Origin: Streptomyces fructofermentans
GTDB lineage: Bacteria; Actinomycetota; Actinomycetes; Streptomycetales; Streptomycetaceae
Assembly (NCBI RefSeq): GCF_014651055.1
Contig: NZ_BMWD01000008.1
Span: 1 to 64,000 of the forward strand
DNA: 64,000 bases
Reading direction: 5' to 3'
Of this stretch, positions 51,335-59,963 are shown piece after piece. Positions within the stretch are counted from its first letter, which is position 1, and each line of letters starts with the position of its first letter. The notes under the pieces were generated by a model. It ran no database searches. It was not told the DNA's origin and saw only the letters and a list, made by a program, of their open reading frames with translations. Both the position numbers and the translations under genes were made by a program.

Positions 51335-52606
51335 ATGTCCATGCCTAAAGGATCGAACGTGCCGGTGCCTACGGCCGGGCTGCGGGTCGAGCTGGGGTGG
51401 GGGACCGGGCCGGGCGTGCCGGACACGGACGCCTCGGCCCTGCTGCTGGCGTCCGGGAAGGTCCGCTCCGACGCGGACTTCGTCTTCTACAACCAGCCCT
51501 CGCACTCCTCGGGCGCGGTGCGCCACGAGGGCAAGCAGAACGCCGGCGGCCGGGTGACCGACACGCTCTCGGTCGACCTCGCGCGCGTGGAGCCCGAGAT
51601 CGAGACCGTGGTGCTCGCCGCGTCCTCGGACGGCGGCGCGTTCGGGCAGGTGCCCGGGCTGTACATCAGGGTCCTGGACGGCCAGGGCGCGGAGATCGCG
51701 CGCTTCGACAGCACCGGCGCGAGCGTCGAGACGGCCTTCGTGCTCGGCGAGTTCTACCGCCGCCAGGGCGCCTGGAAGTTCCGCGCCGTCGGACAGGGCT
51801 ACAGCAGCGGCCTCGCGGGGCTGGCCACGGACTTCGGGATCACGGTCGACGAACCGCAGCAGGCCGCGCCGCCCGCCCCCGCGGCGCCCGTGGCACCGCC
51901 GGTCACCGTCGCCCCGCCGGTGGCCCCGCCCGCCCCGCCGGCTCCCCCCGCCCCGCCCTCGACCCCCGTACGCCTCACCAAGGTCACGCTCACCAAGGAA
52001 GCGCCGTCCGTCTCGCTGACCAAGCAGGGCGGCACGTCCGGCGTGATGCGCGTGAACCTGAACTGGCAGGTGCGCAAGCAGTTCTCCGGGTGGCAGAGCA
52101 AGCTGGGCCGGGCCATCGCGATGCACTCGGACCTAGACCTCGACCTGTGCGCCCTGTACGAGCTGGTCGACGGGAGCAAGGGCGTCGTCCAGGCGCTGGG
52201 CAACGCCTTCGGCGCACTGCACCAGCCGCCGTTCATCCACCTCGACGGCGACGACCGCACCGGCGCCGTGTCGAGCGGCGAGAACCTCAGCATCAACCTC
52301 GACCACACCCAGTACTTCCGCCGCATCCTCATCTTCGTGACGATCTACGAGGGCGCGCGGTCGTTCGCGGACCTGGACGCCACGGTCACCCTCCAGCCCC
52401 TCAACGGCGCTCCCGTCGACTTCTCCCTCGGCGAGTGCACCGTCCCGTCCACGGTGTGCGCCCTCGCCCTCATCACCAACACCGGCAACGACCTGGTCGT
52501 GCAGCGCGAGGCCCGCTTCCTCGTCCCCGAGCGCGGGGTCAGTCCTCAGCGCACGGTCGACTACACCTACGGCTGGGGCATGAACTGGACTCCCGGCAGG
52601 AAGTGA
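51335..52606 (+). CDS. TerD-family protein with two TerD domains
   Basis: A 423-residue protein of the tellurium-resistance/TerD group, which binds calcium and is linked to stress and chemical-defence complexes at the membrane. N-terminal TerD domain 1-165 ([65 protein letters not shown]), a Pro/Ala-rich linker 168-215 and a second, more divergent TerD-like domain 230-420 ([45 protein letters not shown]). Acidic Asp-rich loops suit calcium binding. ATG 51335 is chosen; ATG 51323 is an alternative. No other ter gene is present here. The 291-base gap before it, AT-rich in part, holds a TAGGTT hexamer near 51262. Confidence 0.88.
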   Translation: MSMPKGSNVPVPTAGLRVELGWGTGPGVPDTDASALLLASGKVRSDADFVFYNQPSHSSGAVRHEGKQNAGGRVTDTLSVDLARVEPEIETVVLAASSDGGAFGQVPGLYIRVLDGQGAEIARFDSTGASVETAFVLGEFYRRQGAWKFRAVGQGYSSGLAGLATDFGITVDEPQQAAPPAPAAPVAPPVTVAPPVAPPAPPAPPAPPSTPVRLTKVTLTKEAPSVSLTKQGGTSGVMRVNLNWQVRKQFSGWQSKLGRAIAMHSDLDLDLCALYELVDGSKGVVQALGNAFGALHQPPFIHLDGDDRTGAVSSGENLSINLDHTQYFRRILIFVTIYEGARSFADLDATVTLQPLNGAPVDFSLGECTVPSTVCALALITNTGNDLVVQREARFLVPERGVSPQRTVDYTYGWGMNWTPGRK

Positions 52607-52627
52607 CGGCGGCTCCCACCCGTCCGT

Positions 52628-52668
52628 CCCGGGGCGCCCCGACCGGAATCGGGTCGCGGCGCCCCGGG
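52628..52668. terminator. Long hairpin between convergent genes
   Basis: CCCGGGGCGCC (52628-52638) and GGCGCCCCGGG (52658-52668) pair perfectly over 11 bases; the 19-base loop contains an inner CGACC/GGTCG stem. Placed 21 bases after the TerD stop; probably bidirectional. Confidence 0.8.
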
Positions 52669-52703
52669 CGCCTTCGGGGCGGGGAGCGTGTCGCGCCCGG
52701 CCG

Positions 52704-53894
52704 TCAGGACGTCTCCGCCGGACCCGGCTCGGGCGCCGCGTCCGGCCGGGCGTAGGTCCGGCCCTTCCATGCCGCGCCGCGCCCCCTGTAGTGCTGCACC
52801 GCGGAATCCACCGTCATCAGGAGATAGAGGAACGCGGTGAGGGGGAGCAGCGGCGCGAGCAGTGGCGGCTGCCGGTAGTGGCGCAGCATCGGCAGGTACG
52901 TCGCCGTCATCAGCAGCCACGCGAGGCCGCCCGCCGTCGCCGCGGCGGCGTCGCCCCCCAGCAGGCCGGCGCAGAACGCGACGGGCGGCACCAGGTAGAC
53001 CACGGTGAGTCCGGCCACCGTTCCCGCCAGCAGGGCGGGGCTGTGCCGGAGCTGGGCGTAGGCGCTGCGCGAGACCATCCGCCACAGGTCGCGCAGCCGC
53101 GGGTACGGGCGCACGCTGTCGACGCGTTCGGCCAGGCCCAGCCAGATGTGCCCGCCCGAGCCCTTGACCGCCCTCGCGAGGGCCACGTCGTCGATGACGG
53201 CCTGCCGGATCGAGTCCGGGATGCGGGCCCGCTCCGCCGCGTCGGCGCGCAGCAGGACGCATCCGCCGGCCGCCGCCGCGGTCGCCGACCCCCGCACGGC
53301 GATCCGCCGGAACGGGTAGAGCTGGGCGAAGAAGTAGACGAAGGCCGGCACCACGAGCCGCTCCCACACGCTCTCCACCCGCAGCCGGGCCATCTGGGAG
53401 ACGAGGTCGTAGTCCCCGGTACGGGCCGCGGCCACCAGCTCCCGCAGACTGTCCGGCGCGTGCGCGATGTCGGCGTCGGTGAGCAGCAGGAACTCGGGCG
53501 CACGCGCGCGTGCCAGGCCGATCCCGTGGCGTACCGCCCAGAGCTTGCCCGTCCAGCCCGCGGGCGGCTCCCCGGGCGAGTCCACGGTGAGCGGCAGCCC
53601 GCCGTGGCGGCGCGCCAGCTCGCGGGCCAGGTCACCGGTGCCGTCGGAACTGCCGTCGTCGACGAGGAAGACCTCGGCCCGGCCCGGGTAGTCCTGCGCG
53701 AGGAGGGAGGGGAGGCTCTCGGCCAGGACGGCCGCCTCGTCGCGCGCGGGGACCACCACGCAGACGGACGGCCAGACGTCCGGATCCCGGCGCGGTGGCA
53801 GCCGCACGTCCGTGCGCCAGAAGAAGCCCTGGCCTAGGAGCAGCCACAGCCAGGCGGCCAGTGATCCGACAGCGGTCCACGCGAGGGCGCTCAC
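52704..53894 (-). CDS. Glycosyltransferase family 2, hopanoid-type (HpnB-like)
   Basis: A 396-residue membrane glycosyltransferase. N-terminal helix (4-24), GT-A catalytic domain with SVCVVVPARDEAAVLAESL, VFLVDDGSSDGT and the metal-binding DADIAH (DxD), VISDDVALARAV-type acceptor segment (IDDVALARAVK), then three C-terminal helices (about 290-365). The opening PPRRDPDVWPSVCVVVP and total length match HpnB of hopanoid gene clusters. No squalene-hopene cyclase or other hpn gene lies in this window, so it is an orphan here. CAGACT lies seven bases before the GTG at 53894. Divergent from the racemase gene. Confidence 0.85.
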   Translation of the reverse strand: MSALAWTAVGSLAAWLWLLLGQGFFWRTDVRLPPRRDPDVWPSVCVVVPARDEAAVLAESLPSLLAQDYPGRAEVFLVDDGSSDGTGDLARELARRHGGLPLTVDSPGEPPAGWTGKLWAVRHGIGLARARAPEFLLLTDADIAHAPDSLRELVAAARTGDYDLVSQMARLRVESVWERLVVPAFVYFFAQLYPFRRIAVRGSATAAAAGGCVLLRADAAERARIPDSIRQAVIDDVALARAVKGSGGHIWLGLAERVDSVRPYPRLRDLWRMVSRSAYAQLRHSPALLAGTVAGLTVVYLVPPVAFCAGLLGGDAAAATAGGLAWLLMTATYLPMLRHYRQPPLLAPLLPLTAFLYLLMTVDSAVQHYRGRGAAWKGRTYARPDAAPEPGPAETS

Positions 53895-53901
53895 CCGTCG
53901 A

Positions 53902-53907
53902 AGTCTG
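53902..53907 (-). promoter_or_regulatory. Possible -10 hexamer CAGACT of the HpnB-like gene
   Basis: Minus-strand CAGACT seven bases before the GTG at 53894; same hexamer as before the MDMPI gene. Confidence 0.4.
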
Positions 53908-53940
53908 CCCCACCGCCGGGGCCCGGTGAGGCGGATCGTC

Positions 53941-53946
53941 TATGGT
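53941..53946 (+). promoter_or_regulatory. -10 hexamer TATGGT of the racemase gene
   Basis: Ends six bases before GTG 53953, no ribosome site: leaderless transcript predicted. Confidence 0.6.
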
Positions 53947-53952
53947 GACCGG

Positions 53953-54741
53953 GTGAAGATCGCGCTCATGGACTCCGGCATCGGACTGCTCGCGGCGGCC
54001 GCCGCGGTACGTCGTCTACGGCCCGACGCGGAGCTCGTTCTCTCCTCGGACCCCGGCAGCATGCCGTGGGGACCCCGTACTCCGCAGGACGTCACCGCGC
54101 GCGCCCTCGCCGTCGCGGAGGCCGCCGCGGCCCACCGGCCGGACGCCCTGATCGTCGCCTGCAACACCGCCTCCGTGCACGCGCTGCCGGCCCTGCGTGA
54201 CCGCCTGGAGCCCGGTGTGCCCGTCATCGGTACCGTCCCGGCGATCAAGCCGGCGGCGGCCGGCGGCGGGCCCGTCGCCATCTGGGCCACTCCGGCCACC
54301 ACCGGCAGCCCGTACCAGCGCGGTCTCATCCGTGAGTTCGCCGGCGGCGTGGACGTCACCGAGGTGCCCTGCCCCGGCCTCGCCGACGCCGTCGAGCACG
54401 CGGACCGGGCCGCGGTCGACGCGGCGATCGCGGCCGCCGCGGAGCGCACCCCCGACGGCGTGAGGGCCGTCGTCCTCGGATGCACGCACTACGAGCTGGT
54501 CGCCGAGCGCATCCGCGCCGCCGTCCAGCGGCCCGGTGCCGTGCCGCCCCTGGTGCTGCACGGATCGGCAGGCGCCGTGGCCGCGCAGGCGCTGCGCCGC
54601 ATCGGACAGGGACCCGCCCCGGACGCCCCCGCGCACGGCGGCCTCACCGTGCTGCTCTCCGGCCGCGAGGGCGCGCTGCCCGCGACCGCGCTCACCTATG
54701 ACGAGGGCACCCTGCTCCAGGCGGTCGGCTCCGCGCGCTGA
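53953..54741 (+). CDS. Aspartate/glutamate racemase-family protein
   Basis: A 262-residue protein of the MurI/Asp-Glu racemase superfamily. The N-terminal acidic motif MDSGIG (usually DSGxGG; the second Gly is Leu here), first catalytic Cys in VACNTAS and second in VLGCTHYEL are all present, so a two-base racemisation mechanism is possible. The gene starts with GTG six bases after a TATGGT hexamer, i.e. a leaderless transcript. True peptidoglycan MurI is usually a separate gene; this copy may serve another amino acid. Divergent from HpnB. Confidence 0.85.
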   Translation: MKIALMDSGIGLLAAAAAVRRLRPDAELVLSSDPGSMPWGPRTPQDVTARALAVAEAAAAHRPDALIVACNTASVHALPALRDRLEPGVPVIGTVPAIKPAAAGGGPVAIWATPATTGSPYQRGLIREFAGGVDVTEVPCPGLADAVEHADRAAVDAAIAAAAERTPDGVRAVVLGCTHYELVAERIRAAVQRPGAVPPLVLHGSAGAVAAQALRRIGQGPAPDAPAHGGLTVLLSGREGALPATALTYDEGTLLQAVGSAR

Positions 54742-54899
54742 GCCCGATCGGCGGGGCGCTGCCACGCCGTCCACCGCGTCGCGCCCCCCGCGTCCGCCCG
54801 CAGCGGGTCGCCGGCCTCCGCGCGTCGCCCGGCGGACGCGTCTCGTCCACCCGGAGCAGTCACGGTGCGCGACCCGGTGCCGACGGAGTGGAACCTGAG

Positions 54900-54905
54900 T
54901 ACGCT
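54900..54905 (+). promoter_or_regulatory. -10 hexamer TACGCT of the small membrane protein gene
   Basis: Ends six bases before ATG 54912; leaderless transcript predicted. Confidence 0.6.
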
Positions 54906-54911
54906 CTAGCC

Positions 54912-55469
54912 ATGAGGGAGCACCCCCAAGGCCCAGAGGGCGCCGTCGAGGCCCCGCATGCCGAGGTCTGGCACGGTCGTGCCTCAAGTCGTGTGCAGTG
55001 GCTGCTGGCGTGCACCGGCGCCGCGTGCCTTGCCCTGGGCATCGAGCTGGCCGTCGACTCGGCGTGGACGTCGGGCGAGGCCGCGCTCGTCATGGCCGTG
55101 GTCGGCTGCATCGCCGCCGGTCTCCTGGTCCTGTTCGGGACGCTCGCCTTCGTCCATGTCGCCGTCAGGGTGGACGACGACTGCCTGGAGGTGCGCTGCG
55201 GCCACATGGGCCTTCCGCGCCGCCGCATCCCCCTGTCGAACATCACGGGCGCCGACTTCGCCCCGTGGGTCACCCCGCGCCAATGGGGCGGCTGGGGCTA
55301 CCGCTGGCTCCCCGACAAGGGCACGGCCGTGGTGGTCCGGCGCGGCGAGGGGCTGATCCTGCGCCTCGGCGACGGCCACACGTTCACGGTCACGGTGGAC
55401 AACGCCGAGGCGGCCGTGCTGGTCATCCGCCGCAGGCTGAAGGCCGCCACCCCGGGCCCGGCCCACTGA
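54912..55469 (+). CDS. Small membrane protein with PH-like C-terminal domain
   Basis: A 185-residue protein: a short cytoplasmic start, two membrane helices (about 28-50 and 60-82) and a C-terminal domain (90-180) with alternating strands (VAVRVDDDCLEVRCG, RRIPLSNITGADFAP, TAVVVRRGEGLILRLGDGHTFTVTV) like the bacterial PH/DUF3093-type fold. A GWGYRW motif precedes it. Function unknown. ATG 54912 has a -10 hexamer six bases ahead; a longer frame (from 54888) is less likely. Confidence 0.78.
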   Translation: MREHPQGPEGAVEAPHAEVWHGRASSRVQWLLACTGAACLALGIELAVDSAWTSGEAALVMAVVGCIAAGLLVLFGTLAFVHVAVRVDDDCLEVRCGHMGLPRRRIPLSNITGADFAPWVTPRQWGGWGYRWLPDKGTAVVVRRGEGLILRLGDGHTFTVTVDNAEAAVLVIRRRLKAATPGPAH

Positions 55470-55612
55470 TTCCGTCCTCCTGCCGGGGGCGGGACGCCGG
55501 CCGAGCACCGGCACCGCACGCCGAATGAGGGTCGGGCACACCGGGCTCGGGCCTCCCGCGCACCGCCGCCGGGGCACCCACGCTGGGCGGGTCCGGCACC
55601 CGGGCCGCAGGC

Positions 55613-56686
55613 TCACCGGACGGGGGCCCGCGCACCCGCCGTCGTGCTCCGCGCCGGTTCGTCCGGCAGCGGGCGGGCCGTGGCCAGACCCGCCAGCAGA
55701 CCCGCGCCCGCCGTCACCGTCGTGAAGCTGAGCGCGTTCCCCACCGCCGCGATCGCGGCGAGCGCCGTCAGCGCGGCTCCCGCGGTGAGCACCACGGGAG
55801 TGGGCCGCGGCGAGCGCCACAGCGCGTAGAGGATCCAGCAGAACACCCCGGCGAGCAGGATGACGCCGACCAGTCCCTGCTCGACCGCCTGCTGGAAGGG
55901 CGCCGAGTGGGGTTTGCCGTCCAGCAGCGGCGACCGGGTGACGGTCGGGCTCAGCTCGGCGAAGCGTCCCGGGCCCACCCCGAGCCCCGGTTCCCGGCGG
56001 GCCAGGTCGAGCGCGTCGTGCCACAACTGCACACGTTGCTGGGTGAGCTGCCCCTCGAGGGACGTGGTCAGACCGTCCGGCAGCGCGTTCTCGGCCACCG
56101 CCCAGGTCCCCCCGGTCACCAGGGCCGCGGCCAGGGCGAGGCCGCCGAGTGCCGGGGTGCGGCGCCGCACGCGGTGGGCGGCCAGGGAGCACAGCAGCAC
56201 CGCGAGGCAGGCCGCGAACCCCGCCGTCGATCCCAGTACCGCAGCGGCCACGGCGACACCGACCGCCGCCGCACGCAGTGCGAGCCGCAGCGCCCTCGGA
56301 CGCGCGGCCCAGGCGGCGCAGCACGCGGCCCCCGCCGAGAGGGTCAGCAGAGCGGCGGTGGCGCCCGTCTGCCCGAGGGGCGAGGCCACCTGGGACGCGG
56401 CGCCGGTGTGCGGGGCCGCCACCGCCAGGCCGAGGGCCGCGAGCGCGCCCGCGCACGGGGCGGCGACCGGAAGCAGGACTCCGCAGATGCGTCCCGAGGC
56501 GTAGCCGGCGGCCACGGCGAGGACCGCGAGAAGCACGCCCTCGGGCCGTCCGCCCTGTGCGCCGGCGGTGATCAGGGACCAGGCGGCGCAGGCTCCGAGC
56601 ACGGCGGCTCCGGCCCCGTCCGCCAGGCCGCGTCTGTCGTGTCCCGACGCCTGACCGGCTGCTGACGCCATCCCCGTGGACCCCAC
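55613..56686 (-). CDS. O-antigen-ligase-like membrane protein
   Basis: A 357-residue, very hydrophobic protein with about ten membrane helices. Between helices a loop contains LWHDALDLARREPGLGVGPGRFAEL and HSAPFQQAVEQGLVGVILLAG, the Wzy/WaaL O-antigen ligase pattern with a conserved Gly-x-Gly-x-Arg/Phe and a His. It may ligate or polymerise a polysaccharide or teichoic-acid-like polymer on the membrane surface. No other polysaccharide gene is adjacent. GTG 56686 is the longest start; ATG 56671 is an alternative. Convergent with the small membrane protein gene. Confidence 0.75.
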   Translation of the reverse strand: MGSTGMASAAGQASGHDRRGLADGAGAAVLGACAAWSLITAGAQGGRPEGVLLAVLAVAAGYASGRICGVLLPVAAPCAGALAALGLAVAAPHTGAASQVASPLGQTGATAALLTLSAGAACCAAWAARPRALRLALRAAAVGVAVAAAVLGSTAGFAACLAVLLCSLAAHRVRRRTPALGGLALAAALVTGGTWAVAENALPDGLTTSLEGQLTQQRVQLWHDALDLARREPGLGVGPGRFAELSPTVTRSPLLDGKPHSAPFQQAVEQGLVGVILLAGVFCWILYALWRSPRPTPVVLTAGAALTALAAIAAVGNALSFTTVTAGAGLLAGLATARPLPDEPARSTTAGARAPVR

Positions 56687-56877
56687 CCCGCCGCCCCCCG
56701 ACCTGTGACGGGCCCCGACCGCCCGACCGGACAGGCCCGTTCGTCAGAGGCTCGGGCACACCGTAACGGGTGATGCGCCGGTTTGTGCACGAGTTGCGCA
56801 GAAACGATGCGGCGGGGGAGCGGGACGGGCGGCCCGGGCGGCGAGGGCCTCGCTGTCGGTGCCGCCGTCACGCGCCG

Positions 56878-56883
56878 TACACT
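56878..56883 (+). promoter_or_regulatory. -10 hexamer TACACT of the lnt gene
   Basis: Ends six bases before GTG 56890; leaderless transcript predicted. Confidence 0.6.
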
Positions 56884-56889
56884 CCGGGA

Positions 56890-58503
56890 GTGACCGCCAC
56901 AGCAACCTCCGTAGACGAGCCGGATCAGCTCGAACCGCAGGCCCGGCCCCTGTCGCGCGGGGCGCGGCTGGCACGCGGGCTCGTCCCGGCCGCCGCCGCG
57001 GCACTCTCCGGTGTGCTGCTCTACGTGAGCTTCCCGCCCCGCACCCTGTGGTGGCTGGCCCTGCCCGCCTTCGCCGGATTCGCCTGGTGCCTGCGGGGCC
57101 GCTCCTGGAAGGCGGCGCTCGGACTCGGATACGTGTTCGGCCTCGGCTTCCTGCTCCCGCTCCTCGTGTGGACGGGCGTGGAGGTCGGCCCCGGACCGTG
57201 GCTGGCGCTGGTCGTCATCGAAGCGGTGTTCGTCGCCCTGACCGCGGTGGGCGTCGCCGCCGTGTCGAAGCTGCCCGGCTCGCCTTTCTGGGCCGCCGCC
57301 CTGTGGGTGGCCGCGGAGGCGGCACGCGCGCGTGCGCCGTTCGGCGGCTTCCCCTGGGGCAAGATCGCCTTCGGCCAGGCGGACGGCGTGTTCCTGCCGC
57401 TCGCCGCGGTCGGCGGCACCCCCGTCCTCGGCTTCGCGGTCGTCCTGTGCGGCTTCGGCCTGTACGAGGTCGTGCGGCAGGCCGTGGAGGGACGGCGCAC
57501 CGGCGCCGTGCGGCGCGGGCCCGCGGTCGCGGCGCTGCTCGCCCTGCTCCTGCCCCTGGCCGGCGCCCTCGCCGCGCGGCCGCTCGTCTCCGACAAGGCC
57601 GAGAACGGCACCGCGACGGTCGCCGTCATCCAGGGCAACGTGCCGCGCGCGGGCCTCGACTTCAACGCCCAGCGGCGCGCCGTGCTCGACCACCACGTGC
57701 GGGAGACCGAGCGCCTGGCAGCCGAGGTGCGGGCCGGGAAGGTCGCGCGGCCGGACTTCGTCCTGTGGCCGGAGAACTCCTCCGACATCGACCCGTTCGG
57801 CAACCCGGACGCCTACGCCGTGATCGACGGGGCCGCCAAGGCCATCGGCGCGCCGATCTCGGTCGGCGCCGTCGTCGAGCGGAACGGCAGGCTCTACAAC
57901 GAGCAGATCCTCTGGGACCCGGAGAAGGGGCCCGGCGCCACCTACGACAAGCGCCAGGTCCAGCCGTTCGGCGAGTACCTCCCCATGCGCTCGCTCATCG
58001 GCGCCATCAACGGGGAGTGGACCTCCATGGTCCACCAGGACTTCAGCCGGGGCAGCGAGCCGGGCGTCTTCCGCATGGCGGGGACGAAGGTCGGACTCGC
58101 CACCTGCTACGAGGCGGCCTTCGACTGGGCCGTGCGCGACACCGTCACCCACGGCGCCCAGCTGATCTCCGTGCCGAGCAACAACGCCACCTTCGACCGC
58201 AGCGAGATGACGTACCAGCAGCTCGCCATGTCCCGGATCCGCGCCGTCGAGCACAGCCGCACCGTCACCGTGCCGGTGACCAGCGGCGTCAGCGCCGTGA
58301 TCATGCCGGACGGCCGGATCACCCGGCACACCGGGATGTTCGTGGCCGACTCGCTCGTCCAGGAGGTGCCGCTGCGCAGCTCCGAGACGCCGGCCACCCG
58401 GTTCGGCATCGCCCCGGAGATGCTCCTGGTGCTGGTCGCGGCGGGCGGCCTCGGCTGGGCGGCGGCCGCGGCGGTGCGCGGCCGGCGCGCCGGTGACCTG
58501 TAG
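56890..58503 (+). CDS. lnt: Apolipoprotein N-acyltransferase
   Basis: A 537-residue membrane enzyme that N-acylates the N-terminal Cys of lipoproteins. Eight membrane helices (about 30-230) are followed by the nitrilase-like catalytic domain (about 243-500) with the intact triad Glu295 (WPENSS), Lys354 (YDKRQVQPFGEYLP) and Cys406 (TCYE). Homologues are needed for lipoprotein maturation, and streptomycetes often have two. GTG 56890 is chosen because a TACACT hexamer ends six bases before it and the conserved sequence starts shortly after. The next gene (Nudix) starts 67 bases downstream with its own promoter hexamer. Confidence 0.95.
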   Translation: MTATATSVDEPDQLEPQARPLSRGARLARGLVPAAAAALSGVLLYVSFPPRTLWWLALPAFAGFAWCLRGRSWKAALGLGYVFGLGFLLPLLVWTGVEVGPGPWLALVVIEAVFVALTAVGVAAVSKLPGSPFWAAALWVAAEAARARAPFGGFPWGKIAFGQADGVFLPLAAVGGTPVLGFAVVLCGFGLYEVVRQAVEGRRTGAVRRGPAVAALLALLLPLAGALAARPLVSDKAENGTATVAVIQGNVPRAGLDFNAQRRAVLDHHVRETERLAAEVRAGKVARPDFVLWPENSSDIDPFGNPDAYAVIDGAAKAIGAPISVGAVVERNGRLYNEQILWDPEKGPGATYDKRQVQPFGEYLPMRSLIGAINGEWTSMVHQDFSRGSEPGVFRMAGTKVGLATCYEAAFDWAVRDTVTHGAQLISVPSNNATFDRSEMTYQQLAMSRIRAVEHSRTVTVPVTSGVSAVIMPDGRITRHTGMFVADSLVQEVPLRSSETPATRFGIAPEMLLVLVAAGGLGWAAAAAVRGRRAGDL

Positions 58504-58558
58504 CCGTACGCCCGCCGTGCGCGGCCCACGCCGCTCGAAGGGCGGGAACCGGGCCGGT

Positions 58559-58564
58559 TAGGGT
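58559..58564 (+). promoter_or_regulatory. -10 hexamer TAGGGT of the Nudix gene
   Basis: Ends six bases before ATG 58571; leaderless transcript predicted. Confidence 0.6.
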
Positions 58565-58570
58565 CGGTCC

Positions 58571-59044
58571 ATGGCTACTCCCGACTTCATCCGAACACTC
58601 CGGGCCACCGCGGGCCGGCAGCTCCTCTGGCTCCCCGGAGTCACCGCACTCGTCTTCGACGACGCGGACAGAGTGCTGCTGGGCCGCCGTACCGACACCC
58701 GGAAGTGGGCGGTGGTCGGAGGCATCCCCGACCCGGGCGAGCAGCCCGCGGCCTGCGCCGTGCGGGAGGTCTTTGAGGAGACGGCGGTGCGCTGCGTCGT
58801 CGAGCGGGTCGTGCTGGTGCAGGCACTGGAGCCGGTCACCTACGACAACGGCGACACATGCCAGTACATGGACATCACCTTCCGCTGCCGGGCCGTCGGC
58901 GGCGAGGCGCGCGTCAACGACGACGAGTCGCTGGAGGTGGGCTGGTTCCCGCTCGACGCGCTCCCGGAGCTGAACGAGTTCGCGCTGTTCCGGATCAAGC
59001 AGGCGCTGTCCGACGAACCCACGTGGTTCGACCCCATGTCCTGA
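58571..59044 (+). CDS. Nudix hydrolase
   Basis: A 157-residue single-domain Nudix protein. The box is complete: GGIPDPGEQPAACAVREVFEETAV (about 55-78; landmarks Gly56, Glu62, Arg70-Glu71, Glu74-Glu75). It should hydrolyse a nucleoside diphosphate derivative such as an oxidised nucleotide, dinucleotide or sugar nucleotide; the substrate is not visible. A TAGGGT hexamer ends six bases before the ATG, so the gene has its own leaderless promoter although it follows lnt. Different from the Nudix half of the fusion at 6615. Confidence 0.92.
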   Translation: MATPDFIRTLRATAGRQLLWLPGVTALVFDDADRVLLGRRTDTRKWAVVGGIPDPGEQPAACAVREVFEETAVRCVVERVVLVQALEPVTYDNGDTCQYMDITFRCRAVGGEARVNDDESLEVGWFPLDALPELNEFALFRIKQALSDEPTWFDPMS

Positions 59045-59092
59045 GTCGCAAGTGTGGGTGCCGACCACATCGGTCGAGGGAGTGCCGCTGCC

Positions 59093-59098
59093 TAGGGT
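59093..59098 (+). promoter_or_regulatory. -10 hexamer TAGGGT of the 3-hydroxybutyrate dehydrogenase-like gene
   Basis: Ends six bases before ATG 59105; leaderless transcript predicted; identical hexamer and spacing to the Nudix gene. Confidence 0.6.
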
Positions 59099-59104
59099 CG
59101 GGGC

Positions 59105-59905
59105 ATGACCGCGCCCGGCGCCCTCGCAGGCCCTTCCACCCCGTCCCTCGACCTGGGCGGCCGCACCGCCCTCGTCACCGGAGCCGCAGGAGGCATCGGC
59201 CGCGCGTGCGCGCTGCGGCTGGCCGCCGCCGGGGCGAAGGTCCGGGCGGTCGACCGGGACGCCCGGGGACTGGAGGAGCTCGCCGAACAGTCCGCGGGCC
59301 TGCCCGGCACGGTCGAACCGCACGTGCTCGACCTCACGGACCTGGACGCCGCCGAATCGGCCGCCGCGGGCACCGACGTCCTCGTCAACAACGCGGGACT
59401 CCAGCTCGTGCGCCCCATCGAGGAGTTCCCGCCCGACACCTTCCACACCGTCCTCACCGTGATGCTGGAGGCCCCGTTCCGGCTCATCCGCGGGGCGCTG
59501 CCCCACATGTACGGACAGGGCTGGGGCCGCATCGTCAACGTGTCCTCCGTCCACGGACTGCGCGCCTCCGCGTTCAAGTCGGCGTACGTGGCGGCCAAGC
59601 ACGGACTGGAGGGACTGTCCAAGACGGCCGCGCTGGAAGGCGCCCCCCACGGGGTCACCTCGAACTGCGTGAACCCCGCCTATGTGCGCACCCCCCTGGT
59701 GGAGAGGCAGCTCGCCGACCAGGCGGCCGCCCACGGCATCCCCAGGGAGCGGGTGCTGACCGAGGTGTTGCTCCAGGACAGCGCCCTCAAGCGGCTCATC
59801 GAACCGCACGAGGTCGCCGAGGCCGTGGCGTACCTGTGCGGTCCCTCCGCGTCCTTCGTCACCGGGACCTCCCTGGTGCTCGACGGCGGCTGGACCGCGC
59901 ACTGA
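59105..59905 (+). CDS. Short-chain dehydrogenase, 3-hydroxybutyrate dehydrogenase-like
   Basis: A 266-residue classical SDR. NAD motif TGAAGGIG (25-32), NNAG, catalytic Ser in NVSSVHGL, Tyr-Lys in YVAAKHG and the PG/NPAYVRTPLVERQ segment. The combination of SVHGL, AYVAAKHGLEGL and AYVRTPLVE fits D-3-hydroxybutyrate dehydrogenases, which interconvert 3-hydroxybutyrate and acetoacetate. The neighbour downstream is a GAF-PucR regulator and beyond it an MHS-type metabolite symporter, so a small uptake and use module for an organic acid is plausible. The gene has a leaderless promoter. Confidence 0.88.
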   Translation: MTAPGALAGPSTPSLDLGGRTALVTGAAGGIGRACALRLAAAGAKVRAVDRDARGLEELAEQSAGLPGTVEPHVLDLTDLDAAESAAAGTDVLVNNAGLQLVRPIEEFPPDTFHTVLTVMLEAPFRLIRGALPHMYGQGWGRIVNVSSVHGLRASAFKSAYVAAKHGLEGLSKTAALEGAPHGVTSNCVNPAYVRTPLVERQLADQAAAHGIPRERVLTEVLLQDSALKRLIEPHEVAEAVAYLCGPSASFVTGTSLVLDGGWTAH

Positions 59906-59963
59906 GCACGGGTCGTCCACAGGGCTGGTCAGGATGTCGGTGCGACGGGTAATCCTGGTGGAC

